A DNA stretch of 64,000 bases from Lachnospiraceae bacterium. GTDB taxonomy: Bacteria > Bacillota > Clostridia > Lachnospirales > Lachnospiraceae. Numbering within the stretch: position 1 is the stretch's first letter; every line of letters starts with the position of its first letter. Location: the NCBI GenBank assembly GCA_017509985.1, contig JAFWOE010000031.1, positions 40,011-104,010 on the forward strand. Reading direction: 5' to 3'. Shown here in pieces: positions 8,834 to 17,256 of this stretch. Below the pieces are notes generated by a model. It was given only the letters and a program-made list of their open reading frames with translations, was not told the origin of the DNA and ran no database searches. Made by a program: the position numbers and the translations under genes.

Positions 8834-9520
8834 TTACCTCTTCATCATACGAAACTTTAATTCTGCCATTTTCCAGTCTTCTTCTGTATCAATGTCCTGG
8901 ACTTCCGACTCTGGAAGGATAAAAGGAATGATGTTTTCTTTTATAGCGCCATCTGCTGCCAGGTAATCCTTAATATCATAACAATAGAATTGACCGGCTT
9001 CATGATAGAACGGTTCAATATCCTGAGACCTCGTACTTCTGTATTCCTCCCATTTGAACTGAAGCTGTCCGTGATTGATCACATATGCCCTTTGCGGCGG
9101 GTAAGAAAACTTCACTACAGGAATCAGCAGGGAACTGCGGGTGTTTTGAAAGAGAGCGACTGCATCTTTCAGCTTCCGGGCAGTGACAAACGGAGCAGTG
9201 GGATAAATACAGGTCATATCATCAAACTCCATGCCTCGTTTCTTATACTCGTCTATAACTTCCATCAGCACATCTCTTGTTGTTGCATAGTCACTTGCAG
9301 TTTTTTCACTGCGCATGAATGGGACATCAGCTCCATAAAACCTAGCAATATCAGCGATCTCTTCACTGTCCGTAGAAACCATGACCTCGTCAAAAACGTC
9401 TGCCTGCAAGGCAGCTTCAATACTATAGGCAATGATCGGTTTGCCGCAAAACTCTTTTATATTTTTCTTCGGTATTCTTTTTGATCCACCACGAGCTGTG
9501 ATGATTGCGACACTACTCAT
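8834..9520 (-). CDS. pseF: CMP-nonulosonate cytidylyltransferase (PseF/NeuA family)
   Basis: Activates the nonulosonate with CTP to give the CMP-sugar used by a glycosyltransferase. The 228-residue protein opens with the nucleotide-binding motif ARGGSKRIPKKNIKEFCGKP (residues 9-28), followed by VMVSTDSEEIADIA and a YPTAPF segment, all typical of CMP-sugar synthetases. An AAGGAG at 9526-9531, partly formed by the stop of an upstream remnant, precedes the ATG. Its position in the pse block makes CMP-pseudaminic acid the likely product, although the family also covers sialic and legionaminic acids. Confidence 0.88.
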   Translation of the reverse strand: MSSVAIITARGGSKRIPKKNIKEFCGKPIIAYSIEAALQADVFDEVMVSTDSEEIADIARFYGADVPFMRSEKTASDYATTRDVLMEVIDEYKKRGMEFDDMTCIYPTAPFVTARKLKDAVALFQNTRSSLLIPVVKFSYPPQRAYVINHGQLQFKWEEYRSTRSQDIEPFYHEAGQFYCYDIKDYLAADGAIKENIIPFILPESEVQDIDTEEDWKMAELKFRMMKR

Positions 9521-9529
9521 TCTCTCTCC

Positions 9530-9699
9530 TTACTCGTCATTACCGGAAAACATTGAACCCGTGAGCTCATTATACTTTTCCGGCGTGATTGGCTTTATCG
9601 TATACTAGGTGATGATCCGAAAACAATCAAATATGAAGGTATCTCCTTATCTATCACATATGTATTTGCAGCGGATTGAAGATTGTTTCTCGGCCGTTT
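9530..9699 (-). pseudogene. C-terminal remnant of a hexapeptide-repeat acyltransferase
   Basis: The 181-bp gap between pseC and pseF is not empty. Read on the minus strand from 9699, one frame gives AANTYVIDKEIPSYLIVFG, then SSPSIR and a stop at 9595-9597. This matches the usual end of xenobiotic/serine-type hexapeptide acetyltransferases (pattern V-x-KDIPPY-x-IV-x-G-x-PAK-x-I). A shifted frame continues as TIKPITPEKYNELTGSMFSG and stops at 9530-9532, directly at the pseF binding site, as a whole gene would. No upstream left-handed helix repeats remain because pseC follows at once. It appears to be a gene truncated at the 5' end and frameshifted. It could be the lost N-acyltransferase of this pathway. 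Confidence 0.55.
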
Positions 9700-9701
9700 A
9701 A

Positions 9702-10895
9702 TTATTTTCTGTAATAATCAATTACTTTTTTTACTGCTTCGACTACTCTATCCTGATCTTCATCAGTCATGGAATAGAACAGCGGGATAGAAATGATACG
9801 CTCATACAGTTTCTCGGCATTCGGACAGCTTCCCATTTTGTAGCCAAGCCTCTGATAATACGGGAAAGCGTATACAGGGATATAATGAACATTCACGCCC
9901 ACGCCTTCTGCCTGCAGAGCATCAAACACCTCTCTTCTGCCGCATTTCAGCATCTCTGTATTCAGCTGAATAATGTACAGATGGCGAACCGTATCAGACT
10001 GCGGGATCTCTTTTTGGATAATAATCTCGGGTACGGCTTTAAACGCTTTATCATACCGCTTCACAAGTTCTTTTCTTCTGGTGGCAAACATTTCCAGCTT
10101 GTCGAGCTGGGAAGAAAGAAGGGCAGCCTGCATATCGGTCATTCGATAATTGTAGCCAAGGACGACCTGTTGGTAATACCAGCCGCCCTCGCTGGGCTTA
10201 TCCATCCAGTCCTGCGCTCTTGTGATACCGTGGGTACGGAAAAGGAGAAGACGTTTATAAAGATCATCATCGTTTGTAGTAACTGCACCGCCTTCGCCTG
10301 ATGTACAGGTTTTTACCGGATGGAAACTGAACTCCGTCATATCCGCAAGAGCTCCCACTGGTTTTCCGTCGTACGTAGTACCCAGTGAATGTGCTGCGTC
10401 TTCTATGAAGATGAGATGGTGCCTGTCACAGATTTCACGTATCCTGTCAACTTCAACTGCCTGACCTGTAAAATCCACGGCAACAACAGCCCTGGTCTTT
10501 TCGGTGATCTTCCGTTCAATATCCTCCGGATCAATATTGTAAGTCTCCGGAACGATATCCGCAAAGACCGGTCTGCCTCCGCAGTAAAATGCACAGTTAG
10601 CCGATGCCGCAAAAGTGATCGGTGTTGTGATCACTTCATCTCCGGGACCAATTTCCGCCGCAAAAGCTGCGGCATGAAGTGCTGCTGTACCATTCGCAAT
10701 CAGTACTGCGTGTTTTGCTCCTGTGATCTCACACAGCTTTGCTTCCGCTTCATCAATCTTCGGTCCGGTAGTCAGAAAATCACTCTTCAAAACATCCACA
10801 ACCGCCTGGATATCCGCATCGTCGATATACTGATGCCCATAACCGATTTTCTTTTTAAATACAGGTTCTCCGCCATTAATCGCTAACTCTTTCAT
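9702..10895 (-). CDS. pseC: UDP-4-amino-4,6-dideoxy-N-acetyl-beta-L-altrosamine transaminase-like (PseC)
   Basis: PLP-dependent aminotransferase of the DegT/DnrJ/EryC1 family that adds the 4-amino group to the product of PseB. The 397-residue form begins MKELAINGG. It shows GTAALH at 69-74, IEDAAHSLG with D166, and the FSFHPVK segment with PLP-binding K195 followed by TCTSGEGGA. A longer reading exists to 11006, but AGAAGGG at 10903-10909 is spaced 7 bases from the ATG at 10895, which sets the start. It follows pseB by 44 bases. PseC-type function rather than a D-sugar aminotransferase is inferred from pseB and pseG nearby. Confidence 0.87.
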   Translation of the reverse strand: MKELAINGGEPVFKKKIGYGHQYIDDADIQAVVDVLKSDFLTTGPKIDEAEAKLCEITGAKHAVLIANGTAALHAAAFAAEIGPGDEVITTPITFAASANCAFYCGGRPVFADIVPETYNIDPEDIERKITEKTRAVVAVDFTGQAVEVDRIREICDRHHLIFIEDAAHSLGTTYDGKPVGALADMTEFSFHPVKTCTSGEGGAVTTNDDDLYKRLLLFRTHGITRAQDWMDKPSEGGWYYQQVVLGYNYRMTDMQAALLSSQLDKLEMFATRRKELVKRYDKAFKAVPEIIIQKEIPQSDTVRHLYIIQLNTEMLKCGRREVFDALQAEGVGVNVHYIPVYAFPYYQRLGYKMGSCPNAEKLYERIISIPLFYSMTDEDQDRVVEAVKKVIDYYRK

Positions 10896-10939
10896 TTTCA
10901 TGCCCTTCTGTTTTTTGAATATCCATTGCATTGCAGGTA

Positions 10940-11935
10940 TTAAATACTGCCGATCTTTACCCTGTTCTTTTCGATCCATTCCCTCAGCTCGGGAATCGTC
11001 ATCCATTCTGTATTATTGTCAGAAGTATAGCTGAAGCCTTCCGGAACCTGTCTGCCGCCCTTGATCATTGCTTCAAACGGTCCCCAGTTGCAGATCTGAG
11101 GCAGAATTTTAAAGTGCTCCGGATACTCATATGTATAATGGGCATCTTCCACACCGATCATCTGCTCGTGAAGTTTCTCGCCCGGGCGGATACCGATCTC
11201 CACCTGCTCGGCATTCTCATCAACTGCAGTCGCAATATCACAGATATTCATGGACGGGATCTTCTTGACATAGATTTCTCCTCCCTCCATATCATCAAAT
11301 GCATGCCATACAAGCTCAACGCCCTGTTCCAGGGAGATCATAAAACGGGTCATCCGCTTATCCGTAATAGTGAGCTTCCCGGACTTTGCCGTTTCCATGA
11401 AGAAAGGAATGACAGAACCACGGGAGCCCATAACGTTGCCATAGCGTACTACAGCAAATTTGGTCTTGCCTCCTGTATATGAATTCCCGGCAATGAAGAT
11501 CTTATCAGAGCAAAGCTTGGTAGCTCCATAGAGATTGACCGGCTGGCTTGCTTTGTCCGTAGAAAGAGCTACCAGCCTCTTTACCTTCATATCGATACAT
11601 GCATCGATCAGATTCATTGCACCGTTAACATTTGTCTTGATGCATTCAAAAGGATTGTACTCTGCAGTCGGAACGATTTTTGTTGCTGCAGCATGAACGA
11701 CATAATCCACGCCGTCAATAGCCCGATAAAGCCTTTCTTTATCCCTTACATCACCTATGAAAAAACGGACGCGCGGATCATCCGGGAATTTTTTAGCCAT
11801 ATTCCACTGTTTCATTTCATCACGGCTGTAAATGATGATTTTTTTCGGATTATACCTGGCCAGAGTCATTGGTACAAAAGTATTCCCAAATGAACCCGTA
11901 CCGCCTGTGATCAGAATCGTTGAATTAGTAAGCAT
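10940..11935 (-). CDS. pseB: UDP-N-acetylglucosamine 4,6-dehydratase, inverting (PseB)
   Basis: Catalyses 4,6-dehydration and C5 inversion of UDP-GlcNAc, the first step toward pseudaminic acid. The 331 residues open with an NAD(P)-binding TGGTGSFG at 10-17, then YSRDEMKQW and VVHAAATKIVPTAEYNPFE, which are characteristic of the FlaA1/PseB family, and LYGATK at the YxxxK site. The ATG at 11935 is chosen over a GTG at 11944 because the GGAGGA at 11946-11951 is 10 bases from the ATG but only one from the GTG. The C-terminal ERPGEKLHEQMI-like segment (here GIRPGEKLHEQMIG) is also family typical. Confidence 0.92.
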   Translation of the reverse strand: MLTNSTILITGGTGSFGNTFVPMTLARYNPKKIIIYSRDEMKQWNMAKKFPDDPRVRFFIGDVRDKERLYRAIDGVDYVVHAAATKIVPTAEYNPFECIKTNVNGAMNLIDACIDMKVKRLVALSTDKASQPVNLYGATKLCSDKIFIAGNSYTGGKTKFAVVRYGNVMGSRGSVIPFFMETAKSGKLTITDKRMTRFMISLEQGVELVWHAFDDMEGGEIYVKKIPSMNICDIATAVDENAEQVEIGIRPGEKLHEQMIGVEDAHYTYEYPEHFKILPQICNWGPFEAMIKGGRQVPEGFSYTSDNNTEWMTIPELREWIEKNRVKIGSI

Positions 11936-12026
11936 AACGTACACTCCTCCTATTTGTGTGTAGATCCCTGTGCCGCCTCCGGATTATCCCGTCGTTCGGC
12001 CCAATGATAACTTAACTGAATAATAT

Positions 12027-13412
12027 TCAGAATATCTCTCTTCGACGGATGATCTTTACCAGTATATAAGCTCCCAGCACCACACCGATTCCCCATCTGA
12101 TCATCCAAAGGTCGCGGGTGAACCAGTACAGGACACAGGCAGCGCAGACTGCCAGGAAACCTGGTATAAACTGCAGCAGCCTGAAAGGAAACTCTCCCGG
12201 ATTGATCCTCTTGGCGGATATAAAATGGAATCCAAACTGAAGTCCATGCGCAACTGCTGTTGCTATAACAGCTCCCTGAATGCCCCACAGCTTGATAAAC
12301 AGATAATTCAGCACCACATTGCACAAGGCAGCGAGTGAAGTCCCCGCAGCAATGGTTTTTGTTTTCTTGTTGTAAAATTCATAGTTTACCGGGAAGCTGT
12401 ACAGGAAAATAAAATAATACCCTATTGAGAACAGCGGTATCAGATCTGTTCCTTCCCAGAAGCTCTCTCTGGCATACAGATGGAACACTTCCCTGGCCAA
12501 AAGTATGAAGCCAATCGCAACGATTGTAAAGAGCTCAATGTAGTTCTTTGCATGTTTCTTCATCTTTTCGATCTGACCGAGTCTCGTATATTCATAGTAA
12601 AACGGGACCCAGCTGTTGTTAAATGCACTCCAGATCGTGTTAAGGACCGCTCCGAAAGTGCATGCCAAGGCATAAATACCTGCAGCCGAATTACTGATCA
12701 AAGCCTGCAGCATAACTTTATCGCTCTGATTAAGGACGATATTTGCCAGAAGATGAAATATTGTCGGGATTGCGATCGGAAGCGTAAACTTCCAGTATTC
12801 CCGGTTAATGATCGTTCTGCCATCCTTAAGGATAAACAAAAACATAATCAATCCGATAATCGTATATACTGCAGACTGTCCTATGATCCTTCCCCAGTAG
12901 TTGGTCTCTGAAGGATAATGTCGGATCAGGAATATGGAAAGACCGATCGTCAGCGCCGAAACAGATACAGACAGTATGAAATTCTTATCCGCCTTGAACT
13001 CATATGTAAACTTTGAGTTCATAAACGTAATGCAGTACATGCCCCAGCCATGGCTCAATCCCAGCAGGACCATCGGCATCTGCAGTCCGGTCTTTGGTCC
13101 GATAATTGCTGCGACGATTATCGTAATGACGGAAAAGCCGGCATAGAACATCGTTGCCAGACTAAGTACACTTGACTGGTATTTAGGCTGATCCTCCATG
13201 GGAAAGTTTACTCTTGCCAGGGCAACAGTCCCGGCTGCCTGAAGGGAAAACACTGTGGATGCCAGCTGAACCCAAGTCAGGTATACCGATGCGATCCCGT
13301 AATTAGCGGTTCCCAGCATGCTCGAAAAAATCGGTCCGGAGAAGAAAGCCAGGCCCTGAATAACAATTGTACTTAATATATTAAATCCAATGATCTTATT
13401 GTTGCTTTTCAC
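12027..13412 (-). CDS. wzx: Wzx-type oligosaccharide flippase
   Basis: Predicted to flip the lipid-linked repeat unit across the cytoplasmic membrane. The 461-residue protein has the MATE/PST topology, with about 12-14 hydrophobic segments beginning at IIGFNILSTIVIQGLAFFSG and no soluble domain. It sits directly after wzy on the operon and before pseB, the standard setting for a Wzx/Wzy-dependent pathway. Sequence among flippases is poorly conserved, so the assignment rests on topology, length and neighbours. Confidence 0.82.
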   Translation of the reverse strand: MKSNNKIIGFNILSTIVIQGLAFFSGPIFSSMLGTANYGIASVYLTWVQLASTVFSLQAAGTVALARVNFPMEDQPKYQSSVLSLATMFYAGFSVITIIVAAIIGPKTGLQMPMVLLGLSHGWGMYCITFMNSKFTYEFKADKNFILSVSVSALTIGLSIFLIRHYPSETNYWGRIIGQSAVYTIIGLIMFLFILKDGRTIINREYWKFTLPIAIPTIFHLLANIVLNQSDKVMLQALISNSAAGIYALACTFGAVLNTIWSAFNNSWVPFYYEYTRLGQIEKMKKHAKNYIELFTIVAIGFILLAREVFHLYARESFWEGTDLIPLFSIGYYFIFLYSFPVNYEFYNKKTKTIAAGTSLAALCNVVLNYLFIKLWGIQGAVIATAVAHGLQFGFHFISAKRINPGEFPFRLLQFIPGFLAVCAACVLYWFTRDLWMIRWGIGVVLGAYILVKIIRRREIF

Positions 13413-13464
13413 AAACGATTCTCCCGCTTACATCTGAAGCCGGGTCCTCCCGTTGTCATCCCGT

Positions 13465-14718
13465 TCATAATCTTACACGCAGCTTGAATACATTGACTGC
13501 ACCGCCTAAGGCAAGATATGGTACAGCCCAAATGACAAAGCAAAGCAAGAATACTTTAAAGGCCTGTCCCACCAGATTAAAATCCAGCCTGTTGATATAC
13601 CAGGCGTAATACACTCCAAGCGACATCACAAAATAGCTGACCGGCGAATGATAATCCAGATGTTTATTGCATTTGTATAGAACAAACAGCCAAAGGAGTG
13701 TAAAAAAGAGTACACCAAAGCCGCCGAACATTGCATAACTCTCTCCCCATATCGTACCTCCGACTCCACGGACGGCATGTACCGCCTCCTGCAGCCAGTT
13801 CGAAAAATAATCCGGGTATACTAATTGTATCGGGATCAGAGCCGTCAGGCCTGGGATAAAGTCCAGCAGCCTGTATATTGTATCGCCAATGGGCAGGCGG
13901 AAATTACTGGCAACTACTAAATCGTAGTTCGCAATTATTACACGAGGCTCATTAAACTCAAGAGCTTTAAACCAGGACTCCGGCTGACTCAGGACAGAAA
14001 GTACGCCTGAAAAATCGCCGGCCATGATCTGCTCATCCACCAGTCTGTACATAAGGAGAAATACAACAGCAACTGCACCAATAATATACAGTCTGATATT
14101 CTTCTTATTCCTGCTCAGCAGCCTGCTGCCCCGTTCACACAGGAAAATAACTGCCATCGTGGTGGCAAAAGCACGTGATCCGGCAAAAAAGATGGTCAGT
14201 TCCACCAGCAGACTCGGAATCCAGATGGCTTTTATGCGGTTGTGAAGTCCGAAAGCAAAAGAAGGATACGCTCCGTATAAACTGATTATAAAGAGAATAT
14301 TCGATTCTGCCCATACATTCGCCTTGCCAGCAGCAAATCCCGAAAAGCCGATCCTTACGATATTAAGCGCGGCAAATACAACAATGATAAAGGTATATAT
14401 ATAAAAAGACCTGATCAGCACAGGTGATGCTTTTTTCGTATATTCGCTGTTATATCTTTCATCAAGCGCAGTCTTCTCTTTCTGACGGACAAAAAATGAA
14501 AAGAGTAAGATCAGAATGCACTGGGAATAAATGAGATAATAAAGGTTTGGGGACAGATGAGGTTTGTAGGTCCCTGATATGCCGATTCCGGGGATGCAGT
14601 AAATGGAATATACGATAAAGCATACTGCAGCAACTGACAGCAGATCGATTTTATGACAGATCGTATAAGCTGCCAATATTACTATAAGTATTATATAGAT
14701 AACACTGTAAATCGACAC
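13465..14718 (-). CDS. wzy: Wzy-like oligosaccharide repeat-unit polymerase
   Basis: Integral membrane protein of 417 residues with about 11-12 hydrophobic segments and a larger outward loop (about 210-310), the topology of O-antigen/capsule polymerases. The loop contains charged and aromatic residues around SWFKALEFNEPRVI and the later VRGVGGTIWGESYAMFGGFG segment, which resembles the short conserved part in EpsK/Wzy polymerases of Firmicutes. It is flanked by wzx and a candidate glycosyltransferase. Polymerases have little sequence identity, so function is inferred from topology and location. Confidence 0.75.
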   Translation of the reverse strand: MSIYSVIYIILIVILAAYTICHKIDLLSVAAVCFIVYSIYCIPGIGISGTYKPHLSPNLYYLIYSQCILILLFSFFVRQKEKTALDERYNSEYTKKASPVLIRSFYIYTFIIVVFAALNIVRIGFSGFAAGKANVWAESNILFIISLYGAYPSFAFGLHNRIKAIWIPSLLVELTIFFAGSRAFATTMAVIFLCERGSRLLSRNKKNIRLYIIGAVAVVFLLMYRLVDEQIMAGDFSGVLSVLSQPESWFKALEFNEPRVIIANYDLVVASNFRLPIGDTIYRLLDFIPGLTALIPIQLVYPDYFSNWLQEAVHAVRGVGGTIWGESYAMFGGFGVLFFTLLWLFVLYKCNKHLDYHSPVSYFVMSLGVYYAWYINRLDFNLVGQAFKVFLLCFVIWAVPYLALGGAVNVFKLRVRL

Positions 14719-14739
14719 GTTTTTTGCCGTTCCTCTCCA

Positions 14740-16005
14740 TTATCCGTTGATACTGCAATGCTGTTCCTGCGGACTTTCATAAAAACGGAATGAGCTGTCG
14801 TATGCACTATCCTGGCTCGTCAGCTCTGACAGTTTGATATGTGGTCTGAAAAGCATAACATATTTCTTCTTGAAAAGTTCCTGATACTCGCCTTCTTTTG
14901 AAACATCATCAATAACTACTTTTTTTCCGGAAAAATACGCCTCGGAAAGAACCGTGGTATTTAAACCGATAATATACAGAGACTGCGTGATCGATTCGGA
15001 CAGGGAATAATTACGGGGATTCTCAATATAATACCCCTTAAAGACCTCATTTAACATTGCCATGTCGGAATATCTGGGATGTGGTCTGATCTTGCAGCGC
15101 AGGCTCCTGTTCTTAAATGTATCAAATATTTTCCGGATGATTTCCGCACATCCTCTGGTTTCGTCCGAAAAATAATATGTCGCATAAAAAGCGCATTCTT
15201 TCTCCGGTAAAGAAACCGCAATCCCCTCCAGTTTTTTGGGAGTATATGTTTTCATTGAAAAGGTGCATCTTAACTCGTCAAACAGTTCGTTGTATTCTTC
15301 ACCCCAGATATACTGTTCGGAATACCTCTGAAAGGCAAAAGCCATCGAGTATATAACATCCCCATGCATATAGGATATGAACCTGCTGCCATATTGTTCA
15401 CAGAGATATGTTTGAAGAGGTCCGGTAAATTCCCTTTCATAACTGTAGAAAATGATTGCTTCCGGCCGAAACTGTAACAGGTAATTCTCAAACTGAGCGA
15501 TTTTTAAAGTTGTAATAAGCCGGAAATAAAAGCAGAAGAAATACCTTCTGCGAAGGTCTTTACAGAGCGCCAGGCCCTGTTTTCCCAAAATCCCGTCAAG
15601 ATAATTCATTTCGGTTATCTCAACACAGTGTTCAAATGAGTCCAGGATTTCCTGAGGTATGACATCGGTATTCGGGAGCCGCGGCACATTTTCTATAACT
15701 GCATCATATTTATTTGTCTTGTCATTATTGAGGGATCTGAAGTTCCTTTTTAGTCTTCCGCCCATCACTGGCAGCAATACGATTGCTCCCATGTTAAAAA
15801 GCAGCAGCTGAAGTTTCTTTTTTGCGAAATAATGCTTTTTCCAACACTGATATTTATAGTAACTGCGTTCAAAGTCATCCGAAGGCTCGGGAAAATGATC
15901 CACAAACGCCTTCTGGTCCTCAAACGACATGTGTTCTTCATTCGAATTTGTTATTGTGTCGAAAGAAGCTTTCGCATAGATTTTTTTCAGAAATTCTATC
16001 AGCAT
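14740..16005 (-). CDS. Candidate GT-B glycosyltransferase, possibly for the nonulosonate
   Basis: Soluble or peripherally bound 421-residue protein. The second half has features of GT-B enzymes using CMP- or UDP-sugars: RPEAIIFYSYEREFTGPLQ, then KIRPHPRYSD near 305, whose His-Pro resembles the HP motif of bacterial sialyl- and polysialyltransferases. The donor-side segment IGLNTTVLSEAYFSGKKVVI follows near 355. It is the only glycosyltransferase-like gene besides the PglC-type initiator, so it is the best candidate for adding the CMP-activated pseudaminic-acid-like sugar. No close family was recognised with certainty. It lies 21 bases upstream of wzy. Confidence 0.55.
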   Translation of the reverse strand: MLIEFLKKIYAKASFDTITNSNEEHMSFEDQKAFVDHFPEPSDDFERSYYKYQCWKKHYFAKKKLQLLLFNMGAIVLLPVMGGRLKRNFRSLNNDKTNKYDAVIENVPRLPNTDVIPQEILDSFEHCVEITEMNYLDGILGKQGLALCKDLRRRYFFCFYFRLITTLKIAQFENYLLQFRPEAIIFYSYEREFTGPLQTYLCEQYGSRFISYMHGDVIYSMAFAFQRYSEQYIWGEEYNELFDELRCTFSMKTYTPKKLEGIAVSLPEKECAFYATYYFSDETRGCAEIIRKIFDTFKNRSLRCKIRPHPRYSDMAMLNEVFKGYYIENPRNYSLSESITQSLYIIGLNTTVLSEAYFSGKKVVIDDVSKEGEYQELFKKKYVMLFRPHIKLSELTSQDSAYDSSFRFYESPQEQHCSING

Positions 16006-16068
16006 ATCTCTTTTTTTGATGGGAAAACCAGCAGCCGAATTCCTCTTTTCAGTACCAGAAACGCTTTA

Positions 16069-17256
16069 TCAAATAATCGTTACTCTTCTGGACATCTGGC
16101 GGATCAGATCATAACCGTCCCAGACCAGAGCAAAGTCCATTGACTTGCCCATAGGAACAATTCGATCGACTCCGACAGGCCTTGCTGCCTCAAGGAACTC
16201 CCGGAAGTCTTCCTGTTTTATGCCGTAATAAGTGATGGTCTGACAGCGAAGATCACAAACATTGATAATATCTTTCAGATTATCGATATCCTTTTCAAAA
16301 TAGAAACCGCTGTTATATTTATAATTCATCAGATCCTTATCGATCCGGTCAACTTCAAGTCTGGTGATAAACATATCTTCCGCACTCTGCAGCTTCACCT
16401 TTTTTTGGGCAGCGACAGAATACATTGCATTTAACTTTCCGACGGCCTGAACCGCCGCCATAGAATATTTTTCAGCTACCAGCTCATGAACCCGTTTCCA
16501 GAAATCTTTCCTTGCTTCTTCCTTTTTTTCTCCCTGCCAGAAAACAATTCTCGGCGAGGTGCAGGCATTCTGATCGGTATAATAAGTATCATTATAGAAG
16601 TTCTGGATTATAGTATCCCTGCGGTCAGAAGCAAGATATGCATCTGCATCGATCACAGCTATGGAATGGCGGTCGGCAAACGTTATTTCTGTTGTTCTGG
16701 CCTGGATCTTTGACTGGCGCAGTTCGGCTACAGTCATATCCCCGCCCCAGATAACCCTTACGTTGCAAAGGGCCGAAAAACAATCTGTAATATCTTTCAC
16801 TGGCGGGAATTTAACAAATACTATATAGGACGCCAGATTCTGATGCCTCGTATCCAGGAGCTTTTGCACAGCATTGCTGATAATCGAAACCTGCTCAAAT
16901 GGCTTTCCGGGTAAGCGTACGATATTGGCATTTCCCGCTAAAAGCCCTGCCGCAAAACTGAAGGCAAAATTAACAGGGACATTGGAAGGAGTGCTGTGAA
17001 AAACGATTCCTTTTCCGAAGCGTTCCGTTACATCGTCATATTTTGACTTTTCTTTAAGAATCGCCGCTTTACGGCACCAAAACCCAAATGTAGCCACATC
17101 CGGATACGCTCTGTTCCTGCGCAGTTCACCGGAAAGATCGTTCAGGAACTCAATAACCGCATCATCAAACGGCCGGAGCACACGTACATCCGGCATTTTT
17201 TCTACGATTTCCGCGGAGCCGACCACATATTCCAGTTCATTAAAACTTAGCTGCAT
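16069..17256 (-). CDS. LuxC-like acyl-protein/acyl-CoA reductase
   Basis: Predicted to reduce an enzyme-bound acyl thioester to an aldehyde with NAD(P)H, as LuxC does in the fatty-acid reductase complex. The 395-residue aldehyde-dehydrogenase-related fold shows VFHSTPSNVPVNFAFSFAAG (nucleotide-binding side), NANIVRLPGKPF and the catalytic cysteine C232 in QNACTSP. The gene overlaps the 3' end of the luxE-like gene by 17 bases, so the two are translationally coupled. No luciferase genes are present, so light emission is not the purpose. Its position inside a polysaccharide operon suggests the aldehyde or a derivative becomes part of the glycan. Confidence 0.82.
   Translation of the reverse strand: MQLSFNELEYVVGSAEIVEKMPDVRVLRPFDDAVIEFLNDLSGELRRNRAYPDVATFGFWCRKAAILKEKSKYDDVTERFGKGIVFHSTPSNVPVNFAFSFAAGLLAGNANIVRLPGKPFEQVSIISNAVQKLLDTRHQNLASYIVFVKFPPVKDITDCFSALCNVRVIWGGDMTVAELRQSKIQARTTEITFADRHSIAVIDADAYLASDRRDTIIQNFYNDTYYTDQNACTSPRIVFWQGEKKEEARKDFWKRVHELVAEKYSMAAVQAVGKLNAMYSVAAQKKVKLQSAEDMFITRLEVDRIDKDLMNYKYNSGFYFEKDIDNLKDIINVCDLRCQTITYYGIKQEDFREFLEAARPVGVDRIVPMGKSMDFALVWDGYDLIRQMSRRVTII

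Noticed and set aside
10895..11006. N-terminally longer PseC
   Set aside because: The extra 37 residues have no family match, run into pseB, and the ribosome binding site at 10903-10909 points to the ATG at 10895.
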